Assembly (NCBI RefSeq): GCF_019059575.1
Contig: NW_024881970.1
Location: 248,001-312,000 of the forward strand
Source of the DNA: Amphibalanus amphitrite
Lineage: Eukaryota; Arthropoda; Thecostraca; Balanomorpha; Balanidae
Direction: 5' to 3'
DNA: 64,000 nucleotides
The translations under genes and the position numbers were made by a program. Within the stretch, counting starts at the first letter, position 1, and each line of letters starts with the position of its first letter. Shown in pieces: positions 36,215 to 47,868 of this stretch. The notes beneath the pieces are model-generated. The model searched no databases and was not told the DNA's origin. It saw only the letters and a list, made by a program, of their open reading frames with translations.

Positions 36215-39200
36215 GTCGCGCCCCGTCCTTTAAGGGACGATTAAGGGATGAGGGATAGGAGCCACAGGTCTGGAACCTTCGACTGAGGTTAGATATTGAC
36301 CCGAGGAATCGATTGCGACCATTATTTTGGCGATCAGACGAAGCCTTGGGGCACTTTTGACGCGCCCCGTCATTTAAGGGACGATTAAGGGATGAGGGAT
36401 AGGAGCCACAGGTCTGGAACATTCGACTGAGGTTAGATATTGACCCGAGGAATCGATTGCGACCATTATTTTGGCGATCAGACGAAGCCTTGGGGCACTT
36501 TTGACGCGCCCCTTCCTTTAAGGGACGATTAAGGGATGAGGGATAGGAGCCACAGGTCTGGAACCTTCGACTGAGGTTAGATATTGACCCGAGGAATCGA
36601 TTGCGACCATTATTTTGGCGATCAGACGAAGCCTTGGGGCACTTTTGACGCGCCCCTTCCTTTAAGGGACGATTAAGGGATGAGGGATAGGAGCCACAGG
36701 TCCGCAACATTCGACTGAGGTTAGATATTGACCCGAGGAATCGATTGCGACCATTATTTTGGCGATCAGACGAAGCCTTGGGGCACTTTTGACGCGCCCC
36801 GTCCTTTAAGGGACGATTAAGGGATGAGGGATAGGAGCCACAGGTCTGGAACCTTCGACTGAGGCTAGATATTGACCCGAGGAATCGATTGCGACCATTA
36901 TTTTGGCGATAAGACGAAGCCTTGGGGCACTTTTGACGCGCCCCGTCCTTTAAGGGACGATTAAGGGATGAGGGATAGGAGCCACAGGTCTGCAACCTTC
37001 GACTGAGGTTAGATATTGACCCGAGGAATCGATTGCGACCATTATTTTGGCGATCAGACGAAGCCTTGGGGCACTTTTGACGCGCCCCGTCCTTTAAGGG
37101 ACGATTAAGGGATGAGGGATAGGTGCCACAGGTCTGGAACCTTCGACTGAGGTTAGATATTGACCCGAGGAATCGATTGCGACCATTATTTTGGCGATCA
37201 GACGAAGCCTTGGGGCACTTTTGACGCGCCCCGTCCTTTAAGGGACGATTAAGGGATGAGGGATAGGAGCCACAGGTCTGAAACCTTCGACTGAGGTTAG
37301 ATATTGACCCGAGGAATCGATTGCGACCATTATTTTGGAGATCAGACGAAGCCTTGGGGCACTTTTGACGCGCCCCGTCCTTTAAGGGACGATTAAGGGA
37401 TGAGGGATAGGAGCCACAGGTCTGGAACCTTCGACTGAGGTTAGATATTGACCCGAGGAATCGATTGCGACCATTATTTTGGCGATCAGACGAAGCCTTG
37501 GGGCACTTTTGACGCGCCCCGTCCTTTAAGGGACGATTAAGGGATGAGGGATAGGAGCCACAGGTCTGGAACCTTCGACTGAGGTTAGATATTGACCCGA
37601 GGAATCGATTGCGACCATTATTTTGGCAATCAGACGAAGCCTTGGGGCACTTTTGACGCGCCCCGCCCTTTAAGGGACGATTAAGGGATGAGGGATAGGA
37701 GCCACAGGTCTAGAACCTTCGACTGAGGTTAGATATTGACCCGAGGAATCGATTGCGACCATTATTTTGGCGATCAGACGAAGCCTTGGGGCACTTTTGA
37801 CGCGCCCCGTCCTTTAAGGGACGATTAAGGGATGAGGGATAGGAGCCACAGGTCTGGAACCTTCGACTGAGGTTAGATATTGACCCGAGGAATCGATTGC
37901 GACCATTATTTTGGCGATCAGACGAAGCCTTGGGGCACTTTTGACGCGCCCCGTCCTTTAAGGGACGATTAAGGGATGAGGGATAGGAGCCACAGGTCTG
38001 GAACCTTCGACTGAGGTTAGATATTGACCCGAGGAATCGATTGCGACCATTATTTTGGCGATCAGACGAAGCCTTGGGGCACTTTTGACGCGCCCCGTCC
38101 TTTAAGGGACGATTAAGGGATGAGGGATAGGAGCCACAGGTCTGGAACCTTCGACTGAGGTTAGATATTGACCCGAGGAATCGAGTGCGACCATTATTTT
38201 GGCGATCAGACGAAGCCTTGGGGCACTTTTGACGCGCCCCGTCCTTTAAGGGACGATTAAGGGATGAGGGATAGGAGCCACAGGTCTGGAACCTTCGACT
38301 GAGGTTAGATATTGACCCGAGGAATCGATTGCGACCATTATTTTGGCAATCAGACGAAGCCTTGGGGCACTTTTGACGCGCCCCGTCCTTTAAGGGACGA
38401 TTAAGGGATGAGGGATAGGAGCCACAGGTCTAGAACCTTCGACTGAGGTTAAATATTGACCCGAGGAATCGATTGCGACCATTATTTTGGCGATCAGACG
38501 AAGCCTTGGGGCACTTTTGACGCGCCCCGTCCTTTAAGGGACGATTAAGGGATGAGGGATAGGAGCCACAGGTCTGGAACCTTCGACTGAGGTTAGATAT
38601 TGACCCGAGGAATCGATTGCGACCATTATTTTGGCGATCAGACGAAGCCTTGGGGCACTTTTGACGCGCCCCGTCCTTTAAGGGACGATTAGGGGATGAG
38701 GGATAGGAGCCACAGGTCTGGAACCTTCGACTGAGGTTAGATATTGACCCGAGGAATTGATTGCGACCATTATTTTGGCGATCAGACGAAGCCTTGGGGC
38801 ACTTTTGACGCGCCCCGTCCTTTAAGGGACGATTAAGGGATGAGGGATAGGAGCCACAGGTCTGGAACCTTCGACTGAGGTTAGATATTGACCCGAGGAA
38901 TCGATTGCGACCATTATTTTGGCGATCAGACGAAGCCTTGGGGCACTTTTGACGCGCCCCGTCCTTTAAGGGACGATTAAGGGATGAGGGATAGGAGCCA
39001 CAGGTCTGGAACCTTCGACTGAGGTTAGATATTGACCCGAGGAATCGATTGCGACCATTATTTTGGCGATCAGACGAAGCCTTGGGGCACTTTTGACGCG
39101 CCCCGTCCTTTAAGGGACGATTAAGGGATGAGGGATAGGAGCCACAGGTCTGGAACCTTCGACTGAGGTTAGATATTGACCCGAGGAATCGATTGCGACC

Positions 39201-42010
39201 ATTATTTTGGCGATCAGACGAAGCCTTGGGGCACTTTTGACGCGCCCCGTCCTTTAAGGGACGATTAGGGGATGAGGGATAGGAGCCACAGGTCTGGAAC
39301 CTTCGACTGAGGTTAGATATTGACCCGAGGAATTGATTGCGACCATTATTTTGGCGATCAGACGAAGCCTTGGGGCACTTTTGACGCGCCCCGTCCTTTA
39401 AGGGACGATTAAGGGATGAGGGATAGGAGCCACAGGTCTGGAACCTTCGACTGAGGTTAGATATTGACCCGAGGAATCGATTGCGACCATTATTTTGGCG
39501 ATCAGACGAAGCCTTGGGGCACTTTTGACGCGCCCCGTCCTTTAAGGGACGATTAAGGGATGAGGGATAGGAGCCACAGGTCTGGAACCTTCGACTGAGG
39601 TTAGATATTGACCCGAGGAATCGATTGCGACCATTATTTTGGCGATCAGACGAAGCCTTGGGGCACTTTTGACGCGCCCCGTCCTTTAAGGGACGATTAA
39701 GGGATGAGGGATAGGAGCCACAGGTCTGCAACCTTCGACTGAGGTTAGATATTGACCCGAGGAATCGATTGCGACCATTATTTTGGCGATCAGACGAAGC
39801 CTTGGGGCACTTTTGACGCGCCCCGTCCTTTAAGGGACGATTAAGGGATGAGGGATAGGTGCCACAGGTCTGGAACCTTCGACTGAGGTTAGATATTGAC
39901 CCGAGGAATCGATTGCGACCATTATTTTGGCGATCAGACGAAGCCTTGGGGCACTTTTGACGCGCCCCGTCCTTTAAGGGACGATTAAGGGATGAGGGAT
40001 AGGAGCCACAGGTCTGAAACCTTCGACTGAGGTTAGATATTGACCCGAGGAATCGATTGCGACCATTATTTTGGAGATCAGACGAAGCCTTGGGGCACTT
40101 TTGACGCGCCCCGTCCTTTAAGGGACGATTAAGGGATGAGGGATAGGAGCCACAGGTCTGGAACCTTCGACTGAGGTTAGATATTGACCCGAGGAATCGA
40201 TTGCGACCATTATTTTGGCGATCAGACGAAGCCTTGGGGCACTTTTGACGCGCCCCGTCCTTTAAGGGACGATTAAGGGATGAGGGATAGGAGCCACAGG
40301 TCTGGAACCTTCGACTGAGGTTAGATATTGACCCGAGGAATCGATTGCGACCATTATTTTGGCAATCAGACGAAGCCTTGGGGCACTTTTGACGCGCCCC
40401 GCCCTTTAAGGGACGATTAAGGGATGAGGGATAGGAGCCACAGGTCTAGAACCTTCGACTGAGGTTAGATATTGACCCGAGGAATCGATTGCGACCATTA
40501 TTTTGGCGATCAGACGAAGCCTTGGGGCACTTTTGACGCGCCCCGTCCTTTAAGGGACGATTAAGGGATGAGGGATAGGAGCCACAGGTCTGGAACCTTC
40601 GACTGAGGTTAGATATTGACCCGAGGAATCGATTGCGACCATTATTTTGGCGATCAGACGAAGCCTTGGGGCACTTTTGACGCGCCCCGTCCTTTAAGGG
40701 ACGATTAAGGGATGAGGGATAGGAGCCACAGGTCTGGAACCTTCGACTGAGGTTAGATATTGACCCGAGGAATGGATTGCGACCATTATTTTGGCGATCA
40801 GACGAAGCCTTGGGGCACTTTTGACGCGCCCCGTCCTTTAAGGGACGATTAAGGGATGAGGGATAGGAGCCACAGGTCTGGAACCTTCGACTGAGGCTAG
40901 ATATTGACCCGAGGAATCGATTGCGACCATTATTTTGGCGATCAGACGAAGCCTTGGGGCACTTTTGACGCGCCCCGTCCTTTAAGGGACGATTAAGGGA
41001 TGAGGGATAGGAGCCACAGGTCTGTAACCTTCGACTGAGGTTAGATATTGACCCGAGGAATCGATTGCGACCATTATTTTGGCGATCAGACGAAGCCTTG
41101 GGGCACTTTTGACGCGCCCCGTCCTTTAAGGGACGATTAAGGGATGAGGGATAGGAGCCACAGGTCTGGAACCTTCGACTGAGGTTAGATATTGACCCGA
41201 GGAATCGATTGCGACCATTATTTTGGCGATCAGACGAAGCCTTGGGGCACTTTTGACGCGCCCCGTCCTTTAAGGGACGATTAAGGGATGAGGGATAGGA
41301 GCCACAGGTCTGGAACCTTCGACTGAGGTTAGATATTGACCCGAGGAATCGATTGCGACCATTATTTTGGCAATCAGACGAAGCCTTGGGGCACTTTTGA
41401 CGCGCCCCGTCCTTTAAGGGACGATTAAGGGATGAGGGATAGGAGCCACAGGTCTGGAACCTTCGACTGAGGCTAGATATTGACCCGAGGAATCGATTGC
41501 GACCATTATTTTGGCGATCAGACGAAGCCTTGGGGCACTTTTGACGCGCCCCGTCCTTTAAGGGACGATTAAGGGATGAGGGATAGGAGCCACAGGTCTG
41601 GAACCTTCGACTGAGGTTAGATATTGATCCGAGGAATCGATTGCGACCATTATTTTGGCGATCAGACGAAGCCTTGGGGCACTTTTGACGCGCCCCGTCC
41701 TTTAAGGGACGATTAAGGGATGAGGGATAGGAGCCACAGGTCTGGAACCTTCGACTGAGGTTAGATATTGACCCGAGGAATCGATTGCGACCATTATTTT
41801 GGCGATCAGACGAAGCCTTGGGGCACTTTTGACGCGCCCCGTCCTTTAAGGGACGATTAAGGGATGAGGGATAGGAGCCACAGGTCTGGAACCTTCGACT
41901 GAGGTTAGATATTGACCCGAGGAATCGATTGCGACCATTATTTTGGCGATCAGACGAAGCCTTGGGGCACTTTTGACGCGCCCCGTCCTTTAAGGGACGA
42001 TTAAGGGATG
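36215..42010 (-). repeat. 144-bp tandem repeat array, right arm (inverted)
   Basis: This is the same 144-bp unit as the left arm, reading on the minus strand, about 40 copies. Higher-order structure is visible. The variant TTGGAGATCAG at 37335 recurs at 40071, exactly 2,736 bp (19 units) away, and accompanying variants (TCTGCAACC, AGGTGCCACAGG, TCTGAAACC, TCTAGAACC) recur in the same order. ACGATTAGGGGATG at 38685 recurs at 39261 (576 bp, 4 units). The minus-strand frames of 263 and 433 codons are open only because 144 is divisible by three. Confidence 0.95.
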
Positions 42011-42154
42011 AAGGAAGGGAGCTAGGGCAAAATAAATGTCATATTCGTGTTCCCCGTCCTCCAATTGACCTGATAGCAGTTTTTGAAGCGATTCTGAATC
42101 CGACGCTGTATTCGTTGCTGTTGCTGACGCTAACTTCACGGACATCCCCGGGTG

Positions 42155-43036
42155 AGGCTCTGGTAGACAAATTTGGCACACATTATACAAACAAAAATTG
42201 CTTAGGAGGTGAGAATTGAGGAGCATACAAATGCTGGTACCTATGGATTGAGGATAAGGTATTTTTTCATAACAATAAATAAACCATTTCCAATTTATCA
42301 AAAAAGTTATTCATATGATTTTTTTTTTATCCCAAAATCAATGCTGGTGCAGGGTGCACCATCCAACATCTACTGCACCTACATTCCTGCAAACAGCTGA
42401 TTTCCTCACAGAAATGTTCTCTATGGCTGTTCAAGAACAGTTCCCCTCATTCCTCTTCTAAGCTTATCCAAACTCCTCCAAAGCCTATAGATAATCCAGG
42501 ATAATAGTTAGGTACTGCCCTAGATTAGACACTGGTATATGGGTGGCCATTCAGGAGAGCAGGCTGCAGGGCATGCGGCAGTGAGCGTTCCTGAATTACC
42601 AAAAAGATTAACAACACAAGTTAAAAATATATAGCTCACAGAATCTAATAATCAACCACTTACAAGAATTTGAAATAATATCAAAAAGTGCCACTATGTT
42701 GAGATCCCAAAATACATGCCCTCTATTTACCTCCCCGAACGTCCACCATTATATGTGGAGATGAAGTATGGTTGGTAAGTTGGTACCTAGGTAGTAGGTA
42801 CCTACCTAGGTTGTGGGTTGGTACTTGGTAGGTTGTAGGGGTAGTCATAAAGCAGGCATCACACTTCTTTTTGCAAGCAACCAAGGAGAGGCGTTGTACC
42901 CAGAGATGCTTTCTTATCAAACTTTACCAAACCAAACCTAACCAAACCTAACCTAACCTTACCTACAACCTTAAACTTAGCCTACAGTCCCTCTTCTTGG
43001 TTGCAAAACACAAGTGTGACGCCTCCTTTACTAATA
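42155..43036. other. Spacer between mobile elements
   Basis: No gene is recognised. AT-rich DNA is followed by TTGGTAGGTTG/GGTACCTA-type degenerate repetition (42760-42840) and an AACCAAACCTAACC run (42915-42965) that only loosely resembles arthropod CCTAA telomere repeats. Confidence 0.4.
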
Positions 43037-44544
43037 CTGGCTGTCAGGGGCCCGGGAACGATTTTCAAGTTGGGGGGGCGAGCCTAAAATGCCTGACATG
43101 ATGCATATGAAACAGTGGCGTAGCTAGGGTTCTAAGGGGACACGTACCCCCCCCCCCCCCCCCCATCGGGATAAAAGGGACCCTCGGGTCCGAGGCGCCC
43201 TGCGGCGCCATTTGACCGCTGAGGGTTAACGATGGCCATATTTCTACTCAGAAGGGTCCCATGGGGCTCGTTAGAGCACCTCATGGGCCCTAAATAGCCA
43301 CACTAAGATCTCCATAAGGGCCCCACGCCGGCTTTTCAGGGCCTCTTGCGGCTTTTAAGGGCCCCTCGGTGGTCTCCAAAGGCCCGTTACTGGCCTCTGA
43401 GAGGTCTTACCGGCCTATGAGGGGCCAGTTCTAGGGGCATTTCCCGCCTGTGATGATCCCACACTTATTTTTCTGAGGGCCCCATAACGGCACCTGTGGG
43501 GCCCTCGTCGGCGCCTATGAGGGCCCACACCGGTGTCTCTGAGGGTTTCACACCTCCAACTCTGAGTGCCTATACACCAGTGCCTATTAAAGCCCTATAT
43601 CGGCGGCTCTGAGGACCAAATCAACACCTGCGCATCTAAAGGCCACCCACTGGTGACTTTTGAGGGCCCCACACCGGTGACACTGAGGGCCCCACCGGCG
43701 TCTGACAGTACCATGCTGGTCTCTAAGGACCCCACAGGACTTCTTCTGCCGGCCTAAGGACCCCTTGCCGGTCAATGAGACCCCCTGCCGGCTTGTAGAG
43801 AGTTCGCGTCAGCAACTCTAAAGGCCCCACACCCGTCTGTAACGGCTCCACACCAGCGTCTATGAGGGCCCACAGCAATGCCTGTAAGGACCCTCATCGG
43901 CACCTCTGAGAGAATCACACTAGCACCTCTGAGCGCCCACACCGGCACCTGCATGGCGGCCCCCCACCGGTGCCTCTAAAGGCCCCTTACCGGCGGCTCT
44001 GAGGGCCCTACGCCGCGGTGAATCTGAGGGTGCTACCGATAACCGAAGGCACCACACAAGCCCTTCGTCTCGCTGAGCTTTAATCCCATACCGGCCCTCC
44101 GAGGGCGCCACGTCAACGGCACTCCGATTGCCCCACACCCCTCCATCACACCCGGAGCGGGTAAACTGTGTTATACCTATAGCAACGATTTTACCACCGT
44201 TGTATGTTATGCATTTCTCAAAGTTGACTCAAGCTGGTGCAGTATAAAATCTGGCCTGCCAAACTTATGGCCAAGGTCAGGCCCAAATGAAAGCGGGATG
44301 ACAAGTCAATAGCAGATGTTGTCAAATCGATACTGTATCAGCAGAAACCATTCAGATGGCAAGGAAAATGCCGTGTGTTGATGGTTAGATGTATAAAGGA
44401 AACAAGAAGGAAAGAAGTCCGGAAAAGGGAGGAAAGATCTTTTCTCGCTACCTCAATGTTGAGGGGGCGCCGCCCCCTCGGCTCCCAAGTTGGGGGGGCA
44501 AGCGCCCCCGCTGCCCCCCCTGTTCCCGGGTCTATGCTGGCTGT
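43037..44544. mobile_element. hAT-like element filled with CTCTGAGGGCC repeats
   Basis: The element is 43045-44536 (1,492 bp), flanked on both sides by CTGGCTGT (43037-43044 and 44537-44544). The left end is CAGGGGCCCGGGAAC. The right end, inverted, is CATAGACCCGGGAAC, and both lead into G-runs around AAGTTGGGGGGGC. From about 43200 to 44140 the interior is a degenerate tandem array of roughly 30 bp built on CTCTGAGGGCCCCACACCGG. It has no transposase, and the many short frames on both strands follow the repeat. An 8-bp duplication and CA-starting ends fit hAT. Confidence 0.75.
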
Positions 44545-46240
44545 AGGTTTTAGGTTGGTAGGTTGAAGGTTAGCATGTTGCAGGTTTAAGATTTTATTTT
44601 GGTAGGTAAGGTTAGGTCAAGTTAGATCATTTTTTATCTTCACCGTAGGTAAGTAGATACTTTGTCTACACATTTGCCGAATTAGACATCTAGCAAGAGT
44701 TAACGATATGTCGTTATGAACAGACCTGATCTTAATAACTTTGATTGAAAGATAATTGTAACTTGATACAAAATCAGTCAAGATTCAAAACCTTATCACG
44801 TTAATGCAAATTTATAGGAGCTGATACATCAATATCATTCATCATTTATCAACAATTAGACAGATTTAAGATTAGACAACAGGCCAACAGGGTAGAAACA
44901 AACAGTCGTAAATGCATGACTTTTATAGAATAAATGTACAAATGTAGGTACACATGCTATACAGCTTGCAGATACTCCAATAACGTATTTTATTTAAAAA
45001 AAACTTACAAAATGTCCTAGGTCTGTTCGCCGCCGCACGATATTGCATGTGGTCAAGGACTCAAGGTATGAGGGTTGCAAATCGCACTCATGCGCTCAAA
45101 GTCCAAACGGTTTCATCAATTGGTTCTATGACGTCATAGTTTGGTTGATTTTAATTCGTCGAATGTATGTCAATGTCGAAAGGTAAATGCGGTGCCATCA
45201 AAATTAACAAAACATGGCCTCAACGGCTTTGAGGCCCAACTTAAACAATTTAATAGTTTTCAGAAGTCCATTTTTTTAAGCCCAAAGCAATTTCCTTTTT
45301 CTCTTAGGCTTAAATAAAGCAAATCGTAACAATAAAGCATTTTTCTATGACGCAATTCATCTTTCTTTCTAGGAAATACTGGAAATAGAATATCTGACAT
45401 ATATGACGCTGTAGAGCCAATTTGTTTTATCTATGCTACCAAATTTTACCTGCTTTACCTATTAGCGGAAGGGAGGTTTGTATACCTAAATGCGAATTGA
45501 TAATTATGCATTCATCATTCATTCATGGGCATTGGTGATTGCCGATTGGGCAATCCACGATGATCAGATTATTGGGGAATGCCTACGGGCACCGCCAGTC
45601 GTGTGCCTACCGCTCCTCAAAATTATGCTGTTACCGAGTCACCGACTTGTTTCCCGTTCCGACGAAACGTGAGCCCGGAGCCGTGAGGCCGTGCCCGTGA
45701 CCCTTTTCTCTCTCTTCCTTTCCTCTCTGTGAAATATGCCTAACGCTAACCGAAGTTGGACAGTCACCCCGCACCCGTTCCGTCGTTTCCATTCCATCCT
45801 CAAGATCTTCAAATCCTTCTCCACGCCGCAACCCCTCTTCCCGTCCGGCCTCCGGGCTGAGCAGGCAGCTTTTTCCCTTTTCCCATGCGTTCGGCTCACC
45901 CATTGGAGCGTGCACCGCAGCTGCGAAAGAAGCACACCCGTAGACGGGTGCAGAGTGTATGGGGGGGGGGGGGGCTGGACACGGTCTCAGCCCCGGTGAC
46001 TAGGGTACCTCTGCCTGCTCAGACCAATGCCTCCCCCTAATTCCTATCATCCTCCAGGCACCGCAATGGTTTAAATGGACCGAAACGGCCTAACCAAACA
46101 AAGCATAACACAAAGTTGGACTTTCCGGTGCAGGCCGGTAGGTAGGTACTCGGGCAAAAAGTTGGACAGTCCGATGCAGGCCGGTACTCGGGCAAAACCG
46201 TGAAATACGCACTTAAACAGCATGTATGCATTCAGTAGGT
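44545..46240. other. Non-genic stretch with one direct repeat
   Basis: No gene is recognised. AT-rich DNA runs to about 45480, then CT-rich and mixed sequence. A 46-bp direct repeat (AAAGTTGGAC...GCAGGCCGGT...ACTCGGGCAAA) lies at 46112-46197, two imperfect copies. A G-homopolymer of about 14 lies at 45961. Confidence 0.4.
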
Positions 46241-47868
46241 GTTTTATCCATTAGCGTCGCTACGGGGGGGGCAAGCGGGGCAGCTTGCCCCCCCAACCTC
46301 GGACCGGGCACCCCCTGAGATCGATACAGATCCGATGAGATTTTGGAGTCGGGAAAAAATGGGGGTACCTTTCTGAGAATGCCTGTGAGGTCAGACTCGG
46401 TTGAAGGGTGCAGTTCAGGCCAGAGTCGGAGTCACAGTCGCCAAAATCTTCACGACGCTGATTCCAGACTCGGAAATGTCAATACTGTGATTCATTCCAT
46501 GTTCCTAGTTGGTTCTTTATTACATTTTATAGCCGATTTTCATAAAAGTTTTGAAGTGCTGACACAAAATTTCCGTTCAAAGTGTGACACTAAATCTTCG
46601 GGCCTTCTCAACTCTCGTCAAATGTCTGCGACAGACTCAAGTACCGTTCAAGTGCCACAGGGCTCATGAGCTTGCTTTTCACACAGGCTCCGAAGGAGCT
46701 CCACTGAGCTCTAAGAAGCCTTCAGAGGGCCCAAACCGGCCTCTGAGAGTCCCACTGGTGTCCATATTCTCTGAGGGTCCATACAGGGATCTTTGAGGAT
46801 CTTACACATGCGTAGACCTCTGAAGGGCCACACGGATCTTTGAGAATAGGTACTTTCGAAAATTTCTGAGAACCTTAGGCCTCTGATAGGTCAGCCGAGC
46901 TTTTGAGGCGACAGATTTTGCACAACTCAAGTGTGCCTCTGAGGGTCCCAGCACATGTTTCTGATGTCCCTATGTAGGGTCCTTAGGGATTCGCCACAGA
47001 CCTCCAGGGTTCACACTGCTATCTGAGGGCTCCCGGCTCACCCTGGGCCTGGTCTCTTAGCTCCCGCCGCCCACACTGGCTTCTGAGGGCCCCACCTTGG
47101 GCTCGGAAAGCCCTAAAGCACCACGTACGCGTAACTATTTGGGGTGACCAACGCCGATCTTCAGGATCCTAAAGGCTTCTGAGAGCCCACACTGACCCTG
47201 AGTGGCCTAAAATGGCCTGGAATCCCAAGGCTGTCGCTAAGGGATCCCTTGCCGCTATGCCGTGCAAAATTTTGGTTCCGTTATCTTTTCTTCGCAGTTG
47301 CAGCGCTTCCCTACATACGAAAAACGAGAAACTTTTTGTTCACACTCCCGTGTGAACAAAATGCCTCCTCTCACTGAAGCAAAGATGAATTAGGTACTTC
47401 CGATGCACACTTCCGACATTCAATCTCCGCCGAAAGCCCAACTTAGCCATCGGCGGCTGGGATGAGCCCTATGCATTTCACGTAGAACCTCTGCGACTGC
47501 ATGCATGCGTGAATGAAGGTTTCAGTAAGGTGATTCGTTACTGAGCGTTTTTAACCTTTTTTTCTGGGTGATGATCATGAGCGACGAGCGTCTGAACGGG
47601 GGCTCTCTAGAGTGCGTCGGCAATCGCAGCCATTGTGATTCTACCGGTCGTGTTTTTGTCCAAAAATTTCAAAATTTTGAATTTTCTGTTAAAAAAAATG
47701 ATCATGTCATAAGAAGGAAAACCTTGTCACCATCGTATTCCTCGCACCATTACGCGTCGAATGATACGTAAAATGAATGAGTAACGACTGGAAAAAGGCA
47801 AGATTTAACACAAAAGTTGATTTTGCCCCCCCCAACCGAAAATCTCTGGCGACGCCTATGGTTTTATC
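46241..47868. mobile_element. Second hAT-like element with CTCTGAGGGCC-type repeats
   Basis: The element is 46249-47860 (1,612 bp). GTTTTATC flanks both sides (46241-46248 and 47861-47868). The ends are CATTAGCGTCGC on the left and, inverted, CATAGGCGTCGCC on the right, each leading to a G-run followed by GGCAA. The interior at 46680-47230 holds the same degenerate TCTGAGGGYCC motif as the element at 43045. Together they are probably two members of one non-autonomous hAT family. Confidence 0.75.

Larger units (their letters stand above)
31165..42154. mobile_element. Giant Foldback/MULE-like element with satellite arms
   Basis: The element proper is 31174-42145 (10,972 bp). It begins ATGTCCGTGAAGTTAGCG and ends with the exact inverse, and the outer ~150 bp of the two ends match at all but a handful of positions. 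A perfect 9-bp direct repeat, CCCCGGGTG, flanks it (31165-31173 and 42146-42154). Inside are two opposed arrays of a 144-bp tandem repeat, about 31 units left and about 40 right, meeting near 36190-36215 with almost no unique centre and no transposase. Nine-bp duplications, long inverted termini and tandem repeats inside the arms are the hallmarks of Foldback elements, which belong to the Mutator (MULE) superfamily. The structure is read directly; the family is inferred. It must depend on a transposase encoded elsewhere. Confidence 0.85.

Noticed and set aside
31330-42010. CRISPR-like regular repeat array
   Set aside because: Units are contiguous 144-bp tandem repeats with no unique spacers, in a eukaryotic genome, inside a mobile element.
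42915-42965. Interstitial telomere-like CCTAA repeat
   Set aside because: Only a few irregular AACC/CCTAA units with mixed spacing, too short and degenerate to call telomeric.
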